Shown here: in pieces, positions 21,501 to 30,100 of the stretch
How the letters are laid out: the number at the start of each line of letters is the position of its first letter
Position numbering within the stretch: position 1 is the first letter of the stretch
Virus record (IMG/VR): IMGVR_UViG_3300024348_000054
Span: 1 to 52,415 of that record
Length of the DNA: 52,415 nt
Reading direction: 5' to 3' (one strand)
Origin: a virus
The notes under the pieces: generated by a model
Seen by the model: only the letters and a program-made list of their open reading frames with translations
What the model was told of the DNA's origin: nothing
Databases searched by the model: none
Position numbers and translations under genes: made by a program

Positions 21501-23961
21501 ATACAATGCCTTTAGTGAAAGGGGTAGTTGGGTTAAAAGTAATACTGTAGATAAAATAGAGTATAGAAAATATTTACAGAAATACTATGATATATTAGAT
21601 GAGTATGAATCTCCAGTTAGAAATAGAGAAGGTGAACCTACTGGTGAAACACAACTTAGAGAAGGTATACCTGTAATTAAAAAAGAATTTGTAGAAGTAA
21701 GAGAACAAAGTAGTGATGGTTTAGATTTAGTTAGTGAAAAATATAGATCTATAAACAATCCTAAAACTGAACTACAAAAAGCACAGCTTGAATATTATAA
21801 TATGTTTATTGATGTGTATCAAGATGAGCTAATGGAAAAACTTCCTGAAAATGTTAAGATGCAAGGTAAGGTTCCTGTAATATATGCTAATGTAACAAAC
21901 AAACTAAAACATAAAAAAAATCTTGTATCTAGAATGTGGACAGGTATGAAGAAATTTACTTCTGACTTAATACATCCTAGTACTAAAGTAAAAAAAGTAT
22001 TTACAGATAAGCACGGTAATATAATACATAACTCTTTACCTTTATATTTTACAGGGGGCATTGTTAAAGAAGAAGTTTATGAAGAATTACAAAAAGAACT
22101 AGAAGCATTTGAAGAAAAATACAAAAACGCTGAGACACAAGCTATAAAAGACGGCTGGAATAAAAAAATAAAAGCATTACGTGGTAAAATAAAAGCAATA
22201 GAAAGACAACCAACATCAACTACATTGAGTATGGATCTGACAGATTCATTACTTAAGTTTAGTGAAATGGCTGAGAACTATGAGACAATGGCTGCAGCAG
22301 AAGACACACATCTTGCAATGATTAAAGTACTAGAAAAAAGAACGTACACTAATTCTAGAGGAGATATTAAAGTATTTGATGATAAAGGTGAAGCTGTAGA
22401 TGCAGTAGACAATGTTGGTCAAGAAGCTAGGATGGTAGCAAGAGCAAAGAAGTGGATGAAGATGGTTTTCTATAATAACGACAGTGATGTAAAAACATTT
22501 TGGGATAAGCTTACTAAAGGTCTTATTAGTTATACATCTCTTGCTTATGTAGGAACAAACGTTTTTGGTAATATAAATAACTATGCATTTGGTAGAATAT
22601 CTAACACTCTAGAAACTGCAGGTGGAAGATTCTACAGTAGAAAAGGTATGGTTAAAGCTGTAATAGGATTTAACAAAAGAATGGTACCTGACTTAATGCT
22701 ACACTTAGGTAAAGTTGCTCAAGAAAAAGCAAACAAAAATGTACAGTATCAAGAAAAAATACCTTATAGTAAATATGCAGCAATGGTTGCTTTCTTTAGA
22801 ATGATGGATCCTAAAGCAGATCAGCGTGAGTCAGGTGATGTATCTGACATGTGGAATAAATACACAAGTTGGGCATACGCATTACAAGATGCTGGGGAAT
22901 TTAACGTACAAAGTAAGATTGGTATGGCAATACTACATTCTACTACAGCTATAAATCCTACTACTAAAGCAACAATGAGTTTGTATGATGCTATACAATT
23001 TGATAGAACTACAGGTGAAGTATCTTTGAAAAAAGGGTTTACACAAATCCAAATGCATAATAGTGATAAAGTAAGAGAATGGAATGCGGATGCTAAGTAT
23101 GAAGTAAGGAATTATATAAGAGAGACAAATAAGATCATACATGGTAACTACGCTTATGAAGACAGAATGGTAATGCAATCACATTCTCTTGGTCAATTAG
23201 CAGCACAGTTCCACAAGTGGGTAGCACCGTCTATCAAAGCAAGATTTAGATCTGAGTATTACGATGAAAACTTAGGGTGGATGGAAGGAAGATACTTGAC
23301 GTTTTGGAATTTTTTAGGTTATGCTTATAAAAATATAGGGCAGATACAACTAGATGGGAGTGACTATAAAGAGTTTCACGGAGAGAAAGGAGCTGTAAAA
23401 CTACAGAATGTATACAGGGTGTTAGGTGAGATAGGAATTATACTAGGCACCTATGCAGCAAAACAAATACTGATGTCTATGTGGGGCATGAACCCGGATG
23501 ATGATAGTGATGAAGCTAAGAGGATGAAAAGAATGAAACAAAGAAAAGAAGCTTTAAGAAAAAGACAAGGTTTAGAACCTGAAGTTTCTGACATGACAAA
23601 AAGATTAAGAAACATATTAGTGTACCAAATGGACAGACTACATGATGAAACAGTTATGTGGGTTCCTATTCCAGGAGCTGGTGGTCTACAACAAATGGGA
23701 CACTTTATTCAAAACCCTATTGCAGCATCAAGGACTCTTGGTGAAATGGGTGAAGCTATAGAGATGACTGCACGTACAGGAATAACCTGGAGCCTTAGTA
23801 GTGAGGAAGATTTTTATGCAAACAAAAATGTTGTATATCAAAGAGGTATCAATGCTGGTAATATAAAGTTAGGTAAAGAGTGGGGTGATGCTGCTCCCTT
23901 CCTATACACTGCTAACAAGTGGAGAAACTTTATTCAGATGAATGATTTCTATATAAAATAA
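18556..23961 (+). CDS. 1801-aa giant virion cargo protein with degenerate peptidase-like and nuclease-like segments
   Basis: The N-terminus MVRCPNRNTKEYKDL is typical of the large protein encoded beside the polymerase in crAss-like phages. Residues 225-229 read EEVLH followed by P: this resembles an HExxH helix whose first His is Glu, so a canonical zinc site is unlikely. At about 515-521 the strand TIIDIKK follows a Gly-turn strand (ISPDGA), the arrangement of the D-x-K strand in PD-(D/E)xK nucleases. The central part is charged and helical. The C-terminal 400 residues contain Trp/Tyr-rich helices, a segment of the type GNYAYEDRMVMQ-x-LGQLAAQFHKW (about 1532-1556) that recurs in this family, and a hydrophobic helix (about 1622-1645). 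The start is 12 bp after the 4898-aa gene, so one operon is likely. Probable role: co-packaged subunit or ejection protein working with the polymerase. Nuclease function is inference only. Confidence 0.72.
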   Translation: MVRCPNRNTKEYKDLLAVHKNPMKVDILINDWQNMTGSEDIPTVSSIEGMFSDDQIMMSLRRDSLEDSLLRNLANKNIISKYKNKWYVNVTTPGQEQASRTTIKNNIGRLQNYVKNQNLGNAISLRRTAQTYEVIVNNDMFTKKDLITDRTDQDSTKIAQVVNHLTNLFPQVKVKYMTPGEAKAAYATIPSNAKRKVKFQDVKSFMYQGNAVLIKGRVTKDTAVEEVLHPFVNALYKSNTTLFNNLLSESKKTFPELAQQIEAMYSGKKEFSPKDRAQELVTQALSRHFSKEYETNPTQPWYKSVKDFLKWFSDVIKDVYKNLMGGTLKLNVGFIKSDMTMSDISKMLNTSEFEFRLDINPLGDRMVQYSLSEGMQKLVDTAKDRATTTTQSKIINRILNQVEDADDIFDSLGASRVTLDTKSNEFVDLDNADVYTNLESIIHENKTDNSYLVEAIMNQDKTLIDPSTNITAIAARIDGMTEDGSTILPGVIVADPGSGIATKITAIKISPDGAITIIDIKKDSDLTKGNQDTFINSQRQILENLGYNVTDKSFTIITTPKGEYIKTITHLDSYNREAVEKIIPAEIDTENKSIIDEIIGKERNVEGENDKEDFIEGEAEFLDSPTYDAVMGVLKPYRKVLLTREKAIKTARNVITMDGGRKEMIDQVQMTRMIVEEVYENPGEIKRIYVDVIQDALRQLEEIKEYATDPDNFGKPEFISKILNWQKFVESFRGLTNLTATAGLNKTELDYVNKLQQTLNDIIGIRKMDSSVVEKGIFDIAIKDYVRTLIKEKSNRNFTEAELEELLTTARDINAVEYQSGDMATSRDAILAIMDKMFKADKFKVHDKIEARAPRIRSAALKLSRLTNGKTIDYSFMLMFDEKGEFTGRYVTKIGKNYTAKQKEIRSKLYDENGPRKYITIENKDDATPEQLEHNKQLAKDKAAYGEFMSAEVKTQEGVEDGKYHKYTDEFKEARSKHEVYIYNAFSERGSWVKSNTVDKIEYRKYLQKYYDILDEYESPVRNREGEPTGETQLREGIPVIKKEFVEVREQSSDGLDLVSEKYRSINNPKTELQKAQLEYYNMFIDVYQDELMEKLPENVKMQGKVPVIYANVTNKLKHKKNLVSRMWTGMKKFTSDLIHPSTKVKKVFTDKHGNIIHNSLPLYFTGGIVKEEVYEELQKELEAFEEKYKNAETQAIKDGWNKKIKALRGKIKAIERQPTSTTLSMDLTDSLLKFSEMAENYETMAAAEDTHLAMIKVLEKRTYTNSRGDIKVFDDKGEAVDAVDNVGQEARMVARAKKWMKMVFYNNDSDVKTFWDKLTKGLISYTSLAYVGTNVFGNINNYAFGRISNTLETAGGRFYSRKGMVKAVIGFNKRMVPDLMLHLGKVAQEKANKNVQYQEKIPYSKYAAMVAFFRMMDPKADQRESGDVSDMWNKYTSWAYALQDAGEFNVQSKIGMAILHSTTAINPTTKATMSLYDAIQFDRTTGEVSLKKGFTQIQMHNSDKVREWNADAKYEVRNYIRETNKIIHGNYAYEDRMVMQSHSLGQLAAQFHKWVAPSIKARFRSEYYDENLGWMEGRYLTFWNFLGYAYKNIGQIQLDGSDYKEFHGEKGAVKLQNVYRVLGEIGIILGTYAAKQILMSMWGMNPDDDSDEAKRMKRMKQRKEALRKRQGLEPEVSDMTKRLRNILVYQMDRLHDETVMWVPIPGAGGLQQMGHFIQNPIAASRTLGEMGEAIEMTARTGITWSLSSEEDFYANKNVVYQRGINAGNIKLGKEWGDAAPFLYTANKWRNFIQMNDFYIK

Positions 23962-23965
23962 TAAT

Positions 23966-24286
23966 ATGTCAACCAAAAATAAAAGTGCTTACAAACCGTT
24001 ACCAGATTATTTAGCCATAGGATCCTCAGATATACACGGGGCTGGTATTATGGCAAAAGATGATATTCCTGCTGATATTGAAATAGGAATAAGCCATGTA
24101 TATGATCCTAACTTTCAACACGAATATATAAGAACACCTTTAGGAGGTTTCATAAATCATTCAGATGAACCTAATTGTGAGCTTATAGATGATGATGACA
24201 ATGTAGATTATAAAAAGATCAAGACAATAAAGAAAATAGAGATGGGTAGAGAACTTACCCTTAAGTATTCTATGTATGATCTATAG
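23966..24286 (+). CDS. Small SET-domain protein (putative protein-lysine methyltransferase)
   Basis: This 106-aa protein carries the core SET motifs: an N-terminal S-x-I-H-G-A-G-I-M-A strand pair (about 20-30), FINHSDEPNCEL (62-73) containing the NHSxxPNC AdoMet and pseudoknot signature, and ELTLKYSMY (96-104) for the catalytic-Tyr end. SET enzymes transfer methyl from AdoMet to lysine side chains; viral stand-alone SET proteins of about this size are known. It starts 4 bp after the 1801-aa gene and so extends the giant-gene transcript. Its last 17 bases overlap the 3' end of a second SET gene on the other strand. The target protein (phage virion, host ribosome, polymerase or other) cannot be told from sequence. 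It stops at TAG. Confidence 0.8.
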   Translation: MSTKNKSAYKPLPDYLAIGSSDIHGAGIMAKDDIPADIEIGISHVYDPNFQHEYIRTPLGGFINHSDEPNCELIDDDDNVDYKKIKTIKKIEMGRELTLKYSMYDL

Positions 24287-24638
24287 GCACCATGTAATAT
24301 AAAAGTAGTTCTTCTCCTTTTTTAATATCTTTTATTGCTATAAAACTTACCACACGATCTTTATATGGCCACACTCTTGCCAAGTTTTTATCTTCTCTTC
24401 TTTCTGCAGAGTTATACATCATTGCATTTCCTGATAATATAATCCAAGATTTAATTTCTTTTTTATCTATATTTACTTCTCCTACAAATCTATAATCAGA
24501 TAAAATTTCAGAATCTGGTTTAATACTATCTTTAATTACCACACATTCTTCTACAATTGTGTTTTTCTTTATATCCTCTATAGCAAATACACCATAACCG
24601 TGCACACTACTCTTTTTTATTTCTGTTAAATTTATCAT
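24270..24638 (-). CDS. Second SET-domain protein, divergent active site
   Basis: The 122-aa product has the N-terminal SET signature SSVHGYGVFAIEDI (10-23) and the C-terminal GEELLLYYM (108-116). The usual NHSxxPN block is replaced by GNAMMYNSAERRED (70-83): Asn and Ser are kept (76-77) but the His and Pro-Asn are lost, so AdoMet binding or substrate handling may differ. Its ATG overlaps the TGA of the ribonucleotide reductase gene by 4 bases (ATGA), so it is translationally coupled to that gene and expressed from the same minus-strand message. Its tail overlaps the + strand SET gene by 17 bp. The two are too different to be a recent duplication. It may be an enzyme with altered specificity or a binding-only SET fold. 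Confidence 0.72.
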   Translation of the reverse strand: MINLTEIKKSSVHGYGVFAIEDIKKNTIVEECVVIKDSIKPDSEILSDYRFVGEVNIDKKEIKSWIILSGNAMMYNSAERREDKNLARVWPYKDRVVSFIAIKDIKKGEELLLYYMVPIDHT

Positions 24639-26494
24639 GTAATCTCACAGCTACCTCCAGCACAAGCTAACTCACCTTTAAGATCAGTATTATCATCTAG
24701 TTCTACAACTTTCAACAAGTCAACAGATGTTAAGGCTTTTAATAATTGTTCATATTTATCTTTTGTAATATCTTCAAAAGGAGCTTGAGTATATGTACCA
24801 CCATTGTATGGTAATACAGCTAAACCATTATAACAATCTCTATTTTTCCACATCCATTCACCAGCTTTATCCCATTCATCTTCTTTTAAGCTAATAGTTG
24901 CAGATACGTTATGGGTATTAGAACCTGTTCTATGCCCATTTTTTACCCAACCGTCTGAAATTAACTTGATACGTTTTAATAAATCAAATGCAGATTCAGT
25001 TCTCATTATGGAACCTTTAGGTGCTGATTGTGGTATTGAAATAACAGCAGTATCATGTGGTCTAAAGTATTCATCCTCAACTAACTCCGGGTGGTGAGCC
25101 AATAAGTACATATAAATCGGCTCATTCTTACCTACACGTAATCTTCTAATATAGAATTCATTATGCCAAGCATGAATACCAGAAGAAGTACCAAGAGTTA
25201 AGGAAGTTGTACCAGCAGGTTTAACACATGTAGTTCTAGCTGCTTTATTTACACCAATCTTTTTTGCCACTCTAGCATTTTCTCTTTTAACCAGATATGC
25301 TGCTGCACTCATGTCTAATTTTAAAACTTTACCACTAGCTATACCTGTCATAGATACACCAATAAGAGAATCTTTCTCAGTTGTCTCTTGCCATACTTGT
25401 CTTAAGTAATGAAAGTTAGTATAACCTGCTTGTAGAGTTCCAATAAATGCAGCACCTTTAACTCTCTTATCTAACTCTTCTTGAGCATCAACGTCTGATA
25501 CATTAACTTCACACAGATTACAAAACTGATAAGGTCTTAAAGCAATCTCACAACAAGGGTTAGTTCCCCAGTCTTTGTCGTTGTTAAAGTATATACCAGG
25601 CTCACCAGAACCAGATAACTCAATACGTTTCCAAACATCCATAAAAAACTCTTTAGTTATCTTATGCCTCATTAAAACAGCTGAATTATTAGCTCTACCT
25701 CTTTGTGGATTTTTCTCCCACCAATCACCTGATTTGCAAGAAATCATTTCATCATCATGAGCAGTAAAAAGACTAATTAAAGCAGCACGTCTGATACCTC
25801 CTGCTAATACAGCATCAGCAATATAACATACTATATCATGCACTTCTAAAGTACTTAATTGATCTCCATCTTCTTTACTACTTAGTATACCTTCCACTTT
25901 TAATAAACATTCTTTAAGTGGTTGAGGACCAGGAGCTTTCCCTCCAGACGTTACAAGTCTTGCCCCTTTAGGTCTAATATCTGAAAAGTCAAATATAATC
26001 TTAGAGGATCTACCATTTAAGTATGATTTCATTAACAATTTAACTGCATCTGACCAACCCTCAATAGAATCACCAATTAAATATCTTTTAGTTCTTTTTG
26101 TATAAGGTTTGTTTATAGGAGGAAGCTGAGCTACATGATGTTTTTGTACAGAGTAACCTACACCGGTTCCTCCCAATAATAAAAACATACACTCACTAAA
26201 TGAATCAACATGATCTATAGGCATATAAGCACAATTGTATATTCTATTAGGAGCAATCTCAATTGGTTTACCACCAAACTGCATTGATCTCATTGATGGT
26301 AATATCTGTTTATCATAAACCATCTGATATACTTCTTCTATTTCTTCTTTAATATGCGGGTATGACTTTACGTGCATGTCCTTGTTTCTTGTAACTAATT
26401 CTTCCCATGTTTCTCTTCTGTTTAATTCTGGAAGATATTTAGCATACTTCATATGTACAGTAATATCACTTAGAATTTTGTTGTTTAATTCCAT
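24635..26494 (-). CDS. nrdJ: Class II (adenosylcobalamin-dependent) ribonucleoside-triphosphate reductase, monomeric type
   Basis: It reduces ribonucleotides to deoxyribonucleotides using adenosylcobalamin and needs no oxygen-dependent small subunit. Key residues are visible. C88 in YNCAYM and C325 in QFCNL form the redox pair. C314 and E316 in NPCCEIAL give the thiyl-radical Cys and catalytic Glu. A C-terminal CAGGSC (C611, C616) is the C-x4-C swivelling dithiol. The 11-residue spacing from thiyl Cys to second redox Cys equals that of the Lactobacillus leichmannii enzyme (C408, C419), supporting the single-chain RTPR subtype. The motif LLLGGTGVGYSV (105-116) and the loop CVKPAGTTSLTLG are also typical. 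At 619 aa it is shorter than the roughly 740-aa reference. It is on the strand opposite to the structural genes and is followed by a coupled SET gene. It would supply dNTPs for phage replication, with B12 obtained by the host. Confidence 0.93.
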   Translation of the reverse strand: MELNNKILSDITVHMKYAKYLPELNRRETWEELVTRNKDMHVKSYPHIKEEIEEVYQMVYDKQILPSMRSMQFGGKPIEIAPNRIYNCAYMPIDHVDSFSECMFLLLGGTGVGYSVQKHHVAQLPPINKPYTKRTKRYLIGDSIEGWSDAVKLLMKSYLNGRSSKIIFDFSDIRPKGARLVTSGGKAPGPQPLKECLLKVEGILSSKEDGDQLSTLEVHDIVCYIADAVLAGGIRRAALISLFTAHDDEMISCKSGDWWEKNPQRGRANNSAVLMRHKITKEFFMDVWKRIELSGSGEPGIYFNNDKDWGTNPCCEIALRPYQFCNLCEVNVSDVDAQEELDKRVKGAAFIGTLQAGYTNFHYLRQVWQETTEKDSLIGVSMTGIASGKVLKLDMSAAAYLVKRENARVAKKIGVNKAARTTCVKPAGTTSLTLGTSSGIHAWHNEFYIRRLRVGKNEPIYMYLLAHHPELVEDEYFRPHDTAVISIPQSAPKGSIMRTESAFDLLKRIKLISDGWVKNGHRTGSNTHNVSATISLKEDEWDKAGEWMWKNRDCYNGLAVLPYNGGTYTQAPFEDITKDKYEQLLKALTSVDLLKVVELDDNTDLKGELACAGGSCEIT

Positions 26495-26544
26495 TCTTTT
26501 AATTTTTAGTAAGTTTAATAATTGTGTAAAAACAAGATACTAAA

Positions 26545-26733
26545 TTATCTTGACTTTGGTGCGTACAAATATACAAAAGTAAAAAACAAAAACCCAATTT
26601 CTAACATATATCCTTTTGGTGGTTCTTTTATTGTACTAAACAGACTTTCAGGGACATCAACTTGACTAAAATTTATTCCCAGATTAACACTAGTAAGAGA
26701 AATAAAAGCAATATCAAAATTATGTTTTTTCAT
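26545..26733 (-). CDS. Possible 62-aa small membrane protein upstream of nrdJ
   Basis: It begins MKKHN after an A-rich leader typical of genes in this genome. It has two moderately hydrophobic stretches (about 7-20 and 43-57, the latter rich in Phe, Leu and Tyr) and ends APKSR. It lies 50 bp upstream of nrdJ on the same strand, and a weak TACTTTTG element (26800-26793) precedes it. The start context and hydrophobic pattern favour a real gene. Against this, it overlaps the best nrdJ promoter and matches no family I know. No function can be assigned. Confidence 0.4.
   Translation of the reverse strand: MKKHNFDIAFISLTSVNLGINFSQVDVPESLFSTIKEPPKGYMLEIGFLFFTFVYLYAPKSR
26566..26597 (-). promoter_or_regulatory. 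Bacteroidota-type promoter for nrdJ
   Basis: Read on the minus strand, TTG (26597-26595) is followed after 21 bases by TATATTTG (26573-26566), matching the Bacteroidota sigma pattern TTG, about 17-23 bases, TAnnTTTG. Transcription would start near 26560, giving a leader of about 65 bases before the nrdJ ATG. An adjacent second octamer TACTTTTG (26581-26574) lacks a well-spaced TTG. Both lie inside the small ORF at 26545-26733, so either the ORF overlaps the promoter or it is not a gene. Confidence 0.55.
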
Positions 26734-26792
26734 CTTATATTGTTTTTTGTTATTATATTTTTTTTGTATATTATATATAGATAGAGTAAAGG

Positions 26793-26800
26793 CAAAAGTA
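26793..26800 (-). promoter_or_regulatory. Weak minus-strand TACTTTTG element
   Basis: The octamer matches TAnnTTTG on the minus strand, about 60 bp upstream of the possible 62-aa gene. The nearest TTG on that strand (26828-26826) is 25 bases away, slightly too far for a good promoter. Confidence 0.25.
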
Positions 26801-26816
26801 ATAAAAAATAATTAAT

Positions 26817-27101
26817 ATGAAAGCACAAGTATCTAAAATGACTAACATAGTCATCCCTTTTGGTCAAACAGGGGCTATAAGTAATAAAATATACAACGAA
26901 AAATTCAGAACATTTTCTGTTTACAATAACTCTGGAACATGTACAGTTAAAATTAAAGAGAACGGTAACATCATGACTATACCTGTAGGTGTAACTGTCA
27001 ATTTTGATGCAGCAACAGAGGGAAATAACATAATAAATAAATTCCCATCACAAGTCTTTGAAGTAAATGCAACAGATTGTGTAGTAGTAGGGACCATATA
27101 A
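26817..27101 (+). CDS. 94-aa probable beta-sandwich structural protein
   Basis: The protein is short, has no signal peptide or membrane helix, and alternates beta-type strands with Asn/Gly turns, for example VYNNSGTCTVKIKENGN at about 35-51. This resembles small phage decoration or fibre-base proteins, but I do not recognise the family. It sits first in the rightward cluster and 12 bp before the 1314-aa repeat protein, suggesting joint expression and perhaps direct interaction in the virion. The leader is A/T-rich without a Shine-Dalgarno sequence. Confidence 0.65.
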   Translation: MKAQVSKMTNIVIPFGQTGAISNKIYNEKFRTFSVYNNSGTCTVKIKENGNIMTIPVGVTVNFDAATEGNNIINKFPSQVFEVNATDCVVVGTI

Positions 27102-27113
27102 AATATAAAAAAC

Positions 27114-30100
27114 ATGGCTAGAAATTCAACCCACATAAATTGTAATCAAGTAGCAGGAACAGTAAACCAGGGAATCTGGTTAAACGACTGTGATCCTTGT
27201 GCAACATCACCTTATAATATTAATAACATTACAGTTTGGCACAGATTTAACTATGGAGTAAATAACCACGCTACTGCTGCTGACATTTTAGCAAACGTTG
27301 CTAACGGAGCTAATGTTACAAAGTGGGAAGATCAGATAGGAACTAATCATGGTGTTCAAACAACAGTAGCTGATCAACCAACATGGTATGCAACAGATAC
27401 ATCACATGCTGTACAAGGAGGTAATCACTTTGATCTTACATCAGGAATAACTTATGCAGCAGCAGAAGATTTTACAATTTTAGTTTCTTACGTACCTGTA
27501 GTGTCAAGTACACCAGGAGGAGAAATTATATGGGACGGAGGTAGTGGAGCACACCATGTAAAATGGTTAAGCACAACTACAATAGAAGTTAAATTAAACA
27601 ATGTTGCAACTACAGTTACTGGACCAGCTATACAATTAGCTAACTACACTAACTTTGTTGTTAGAAGATGTGCAGGTACTGTTCAAGTATTTATAGCTGG
27701 TATACCTTGGGGAGCAACACATGTAAATAATGGTTTAACTGAAATAGATAGATTAGCACCAACGGGTAATGGTTACATTGCTGCACACATGCAGTTTGAC
27801 AGATGTTTAACTGATAAAGAAATATGGTGTCTTGATTGTTACAACAGTAATCAAGATGACGAAGAAAAGCCTATATCATGTAATATTAGTGATGACAAAA
27901 TAGAATGTTTTGGTGACACTGACGGATCATTAACAGCAAACGGATTTAACATGACAGGTGCCATAACTTATTTATGGACTCCTGGTGGGCAAACAACACA
28001 AACAATAACTGGTCAAGGTGCAGGTACTTATAGTTGTACTCTTACTGACTCAGCATCTCCAGCAAATATTTGTACTGCAACAGGAGCTGTTACAGGACCA
28101 AATACAGCACTAGCTTGCACAGTAACTGGAGTAGATCCAGAATATATACTAGACTCTGCAAATCAACAAATTTTAACAACAGGTAGTGTATCAGTAAATG
28201 TAACAGGAGGATGGGGCGCAGGATGCGCACTAAGTTATGTATGGACTAGAAATGGTTCAGCAATATCAGCTGGAAACGGCGGAATGGCTAATCCAGGAAA
28301 CGTTGCTACATTTAATGTAACGATGAATGGTGTATATGCAGTAACAGTTACAGATTGTGAAGGATGTACTACAACATGTAATGTAACAATAACAATACCA
28401 AATCCACCATCTACTTTAGATATTGAGTGCTGTTATGAAGCATTAGGATGTAATGGAGGCGATTCTCTATGGGCAATCATGATAGACTCTACAGCAACTT
28501 TCCCTGTTACTATAACAGCTGTTGGTTCTGTATCAGGAACAGCATCTTGGGCACCTATTACAGTTTCTTCATTGCCATCATCAACTTCTATAGACGGTTC
28601 TATTTATGACCTGTTTCCTTGTGAATCATCAGGCCCTTGGTATTACGGTGCAGCAGGTACTGAACTAGATGCAGGAGAAACTTGGACGTTTACTGTAACA
28701 GACAGTTCATCAACACCAAGATCACAACAATGTGCTGTAACTTTACCAAATCCAACAGCAATTACATTAAACTCTAGTGTAGTCCAACCAACAACTTGTG
28801 AAAATGCAGGAGCAATTACAAATGGTAGTATTTCATTTCAAGGTTCAGGAGGCAGCAGTGGATGTAATCCATATACTTATTCAATAACTGGACCAAACAG
28901 TTTTTCAACTACTAACAACTATGTAACGAATGCACCGGCTGGTACATATACATTAACAGTAACAAATGCATGTGGATGTACAGCTACAGAAGATGTAACA
29001 ATAACATGTCCAGTAGGGAATGCTAATATGACTGTAACTACTACAGTTATAAGCTGTAATCCAATTCCAAGTGAAAGTAATCCTAATCCAACAGCACCGT
29101 GTGATGCAACAGCAACGTTTACTGCTAGTCCAACATCAGTGGCAGGATTTACTTTTACATTAAATCTATACATTAATGGTACTACTCTAGTTCAATCATA
29201 CGGACCATCTGCAACATTTAATGCACAAACATTATCTACACTATGTTTAGGTAATTATGATTGGGAATATATTTCCACAAACACTACAAGTAATGTAACG
29301 AATATAGAAGACAGTGGAAGTTTTACAATAACTGCACCACCCGTTCTTAATGCAACAGTAACTTCTACAACTAGTATAAATTGTGCCGGTGGAGCAACAG
29401 GTGCAATTGATATAACACCAAGTGGAGGTACTCCAGCTTATACTTACTTATGGACAGCAAGTAATGGAGGTGTAATTCCATCAGGACAATCTACCAACCA
29501 AGATTTAACAGCTTTAGTTGCTGGTATTTATACCTGTGTTATAACTGATTCAAATAGTTGTACGTTTACATTAGTGCAAGCTCTTGGAGAATTAACATGT
29601 CCAATAACTATTCAAGCTTATCCTAATCCTATAAATTGTACTGGTCAAACTACAAACATTGATAACCTATATATAAGTTGTGCTACAGCACCACTCACTT
29701 ACGCATGGGTTGCAAGTAATGGCGGATCTCTTGGAGGAAACGCATCTACCGTAGCAGCATTATATAATATTGGAGCAGGGACTTACACAGTTACTGTAAC
29801 AGATACTAATGGATGTACAGGAACTCAAGCATGGACAATAGCAGCAGCTAGTTCTATTACAGGTTCTATTACAGGAACAAATGTTGATTGTAAAGGAGAA
29901 AGAACAGGAGCAGCACAATTTGATCAATGGGCAGATGCTCAATTTTCTGGAGCTGCATACCAATGGTATACTGATTCAGGATACTCTACTGTTTATCCAT
30001 ACGGAACATCTACTAATGCGTATATTAGTTCTGCACCAGCAGGAACATACTATTTACAAGTAACATTAGGAAATGGATGTATTTGGCAAGGTAGTATTGT

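Larger units (their letters stand above)
26495..26816. other. Divergent intergenic region between nrdJ and the adhesin cluster
   Basis: This 322-bp stretch is the only sizeable non-coding interval in the window. It separates minus-strand nrdJ from the + strand cluster starting at 26817. It holds a possible 62-aa minus-strand gene, minus-strand promoter-like sequences (near 26566-26597 and 26793-26800) and very AT-rich DNA with T-tracts at about 26724-26765. I found no clear TAnnTTTG element reading rightwards and no stem-loop terminator by eye. Confidence 0.5.
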
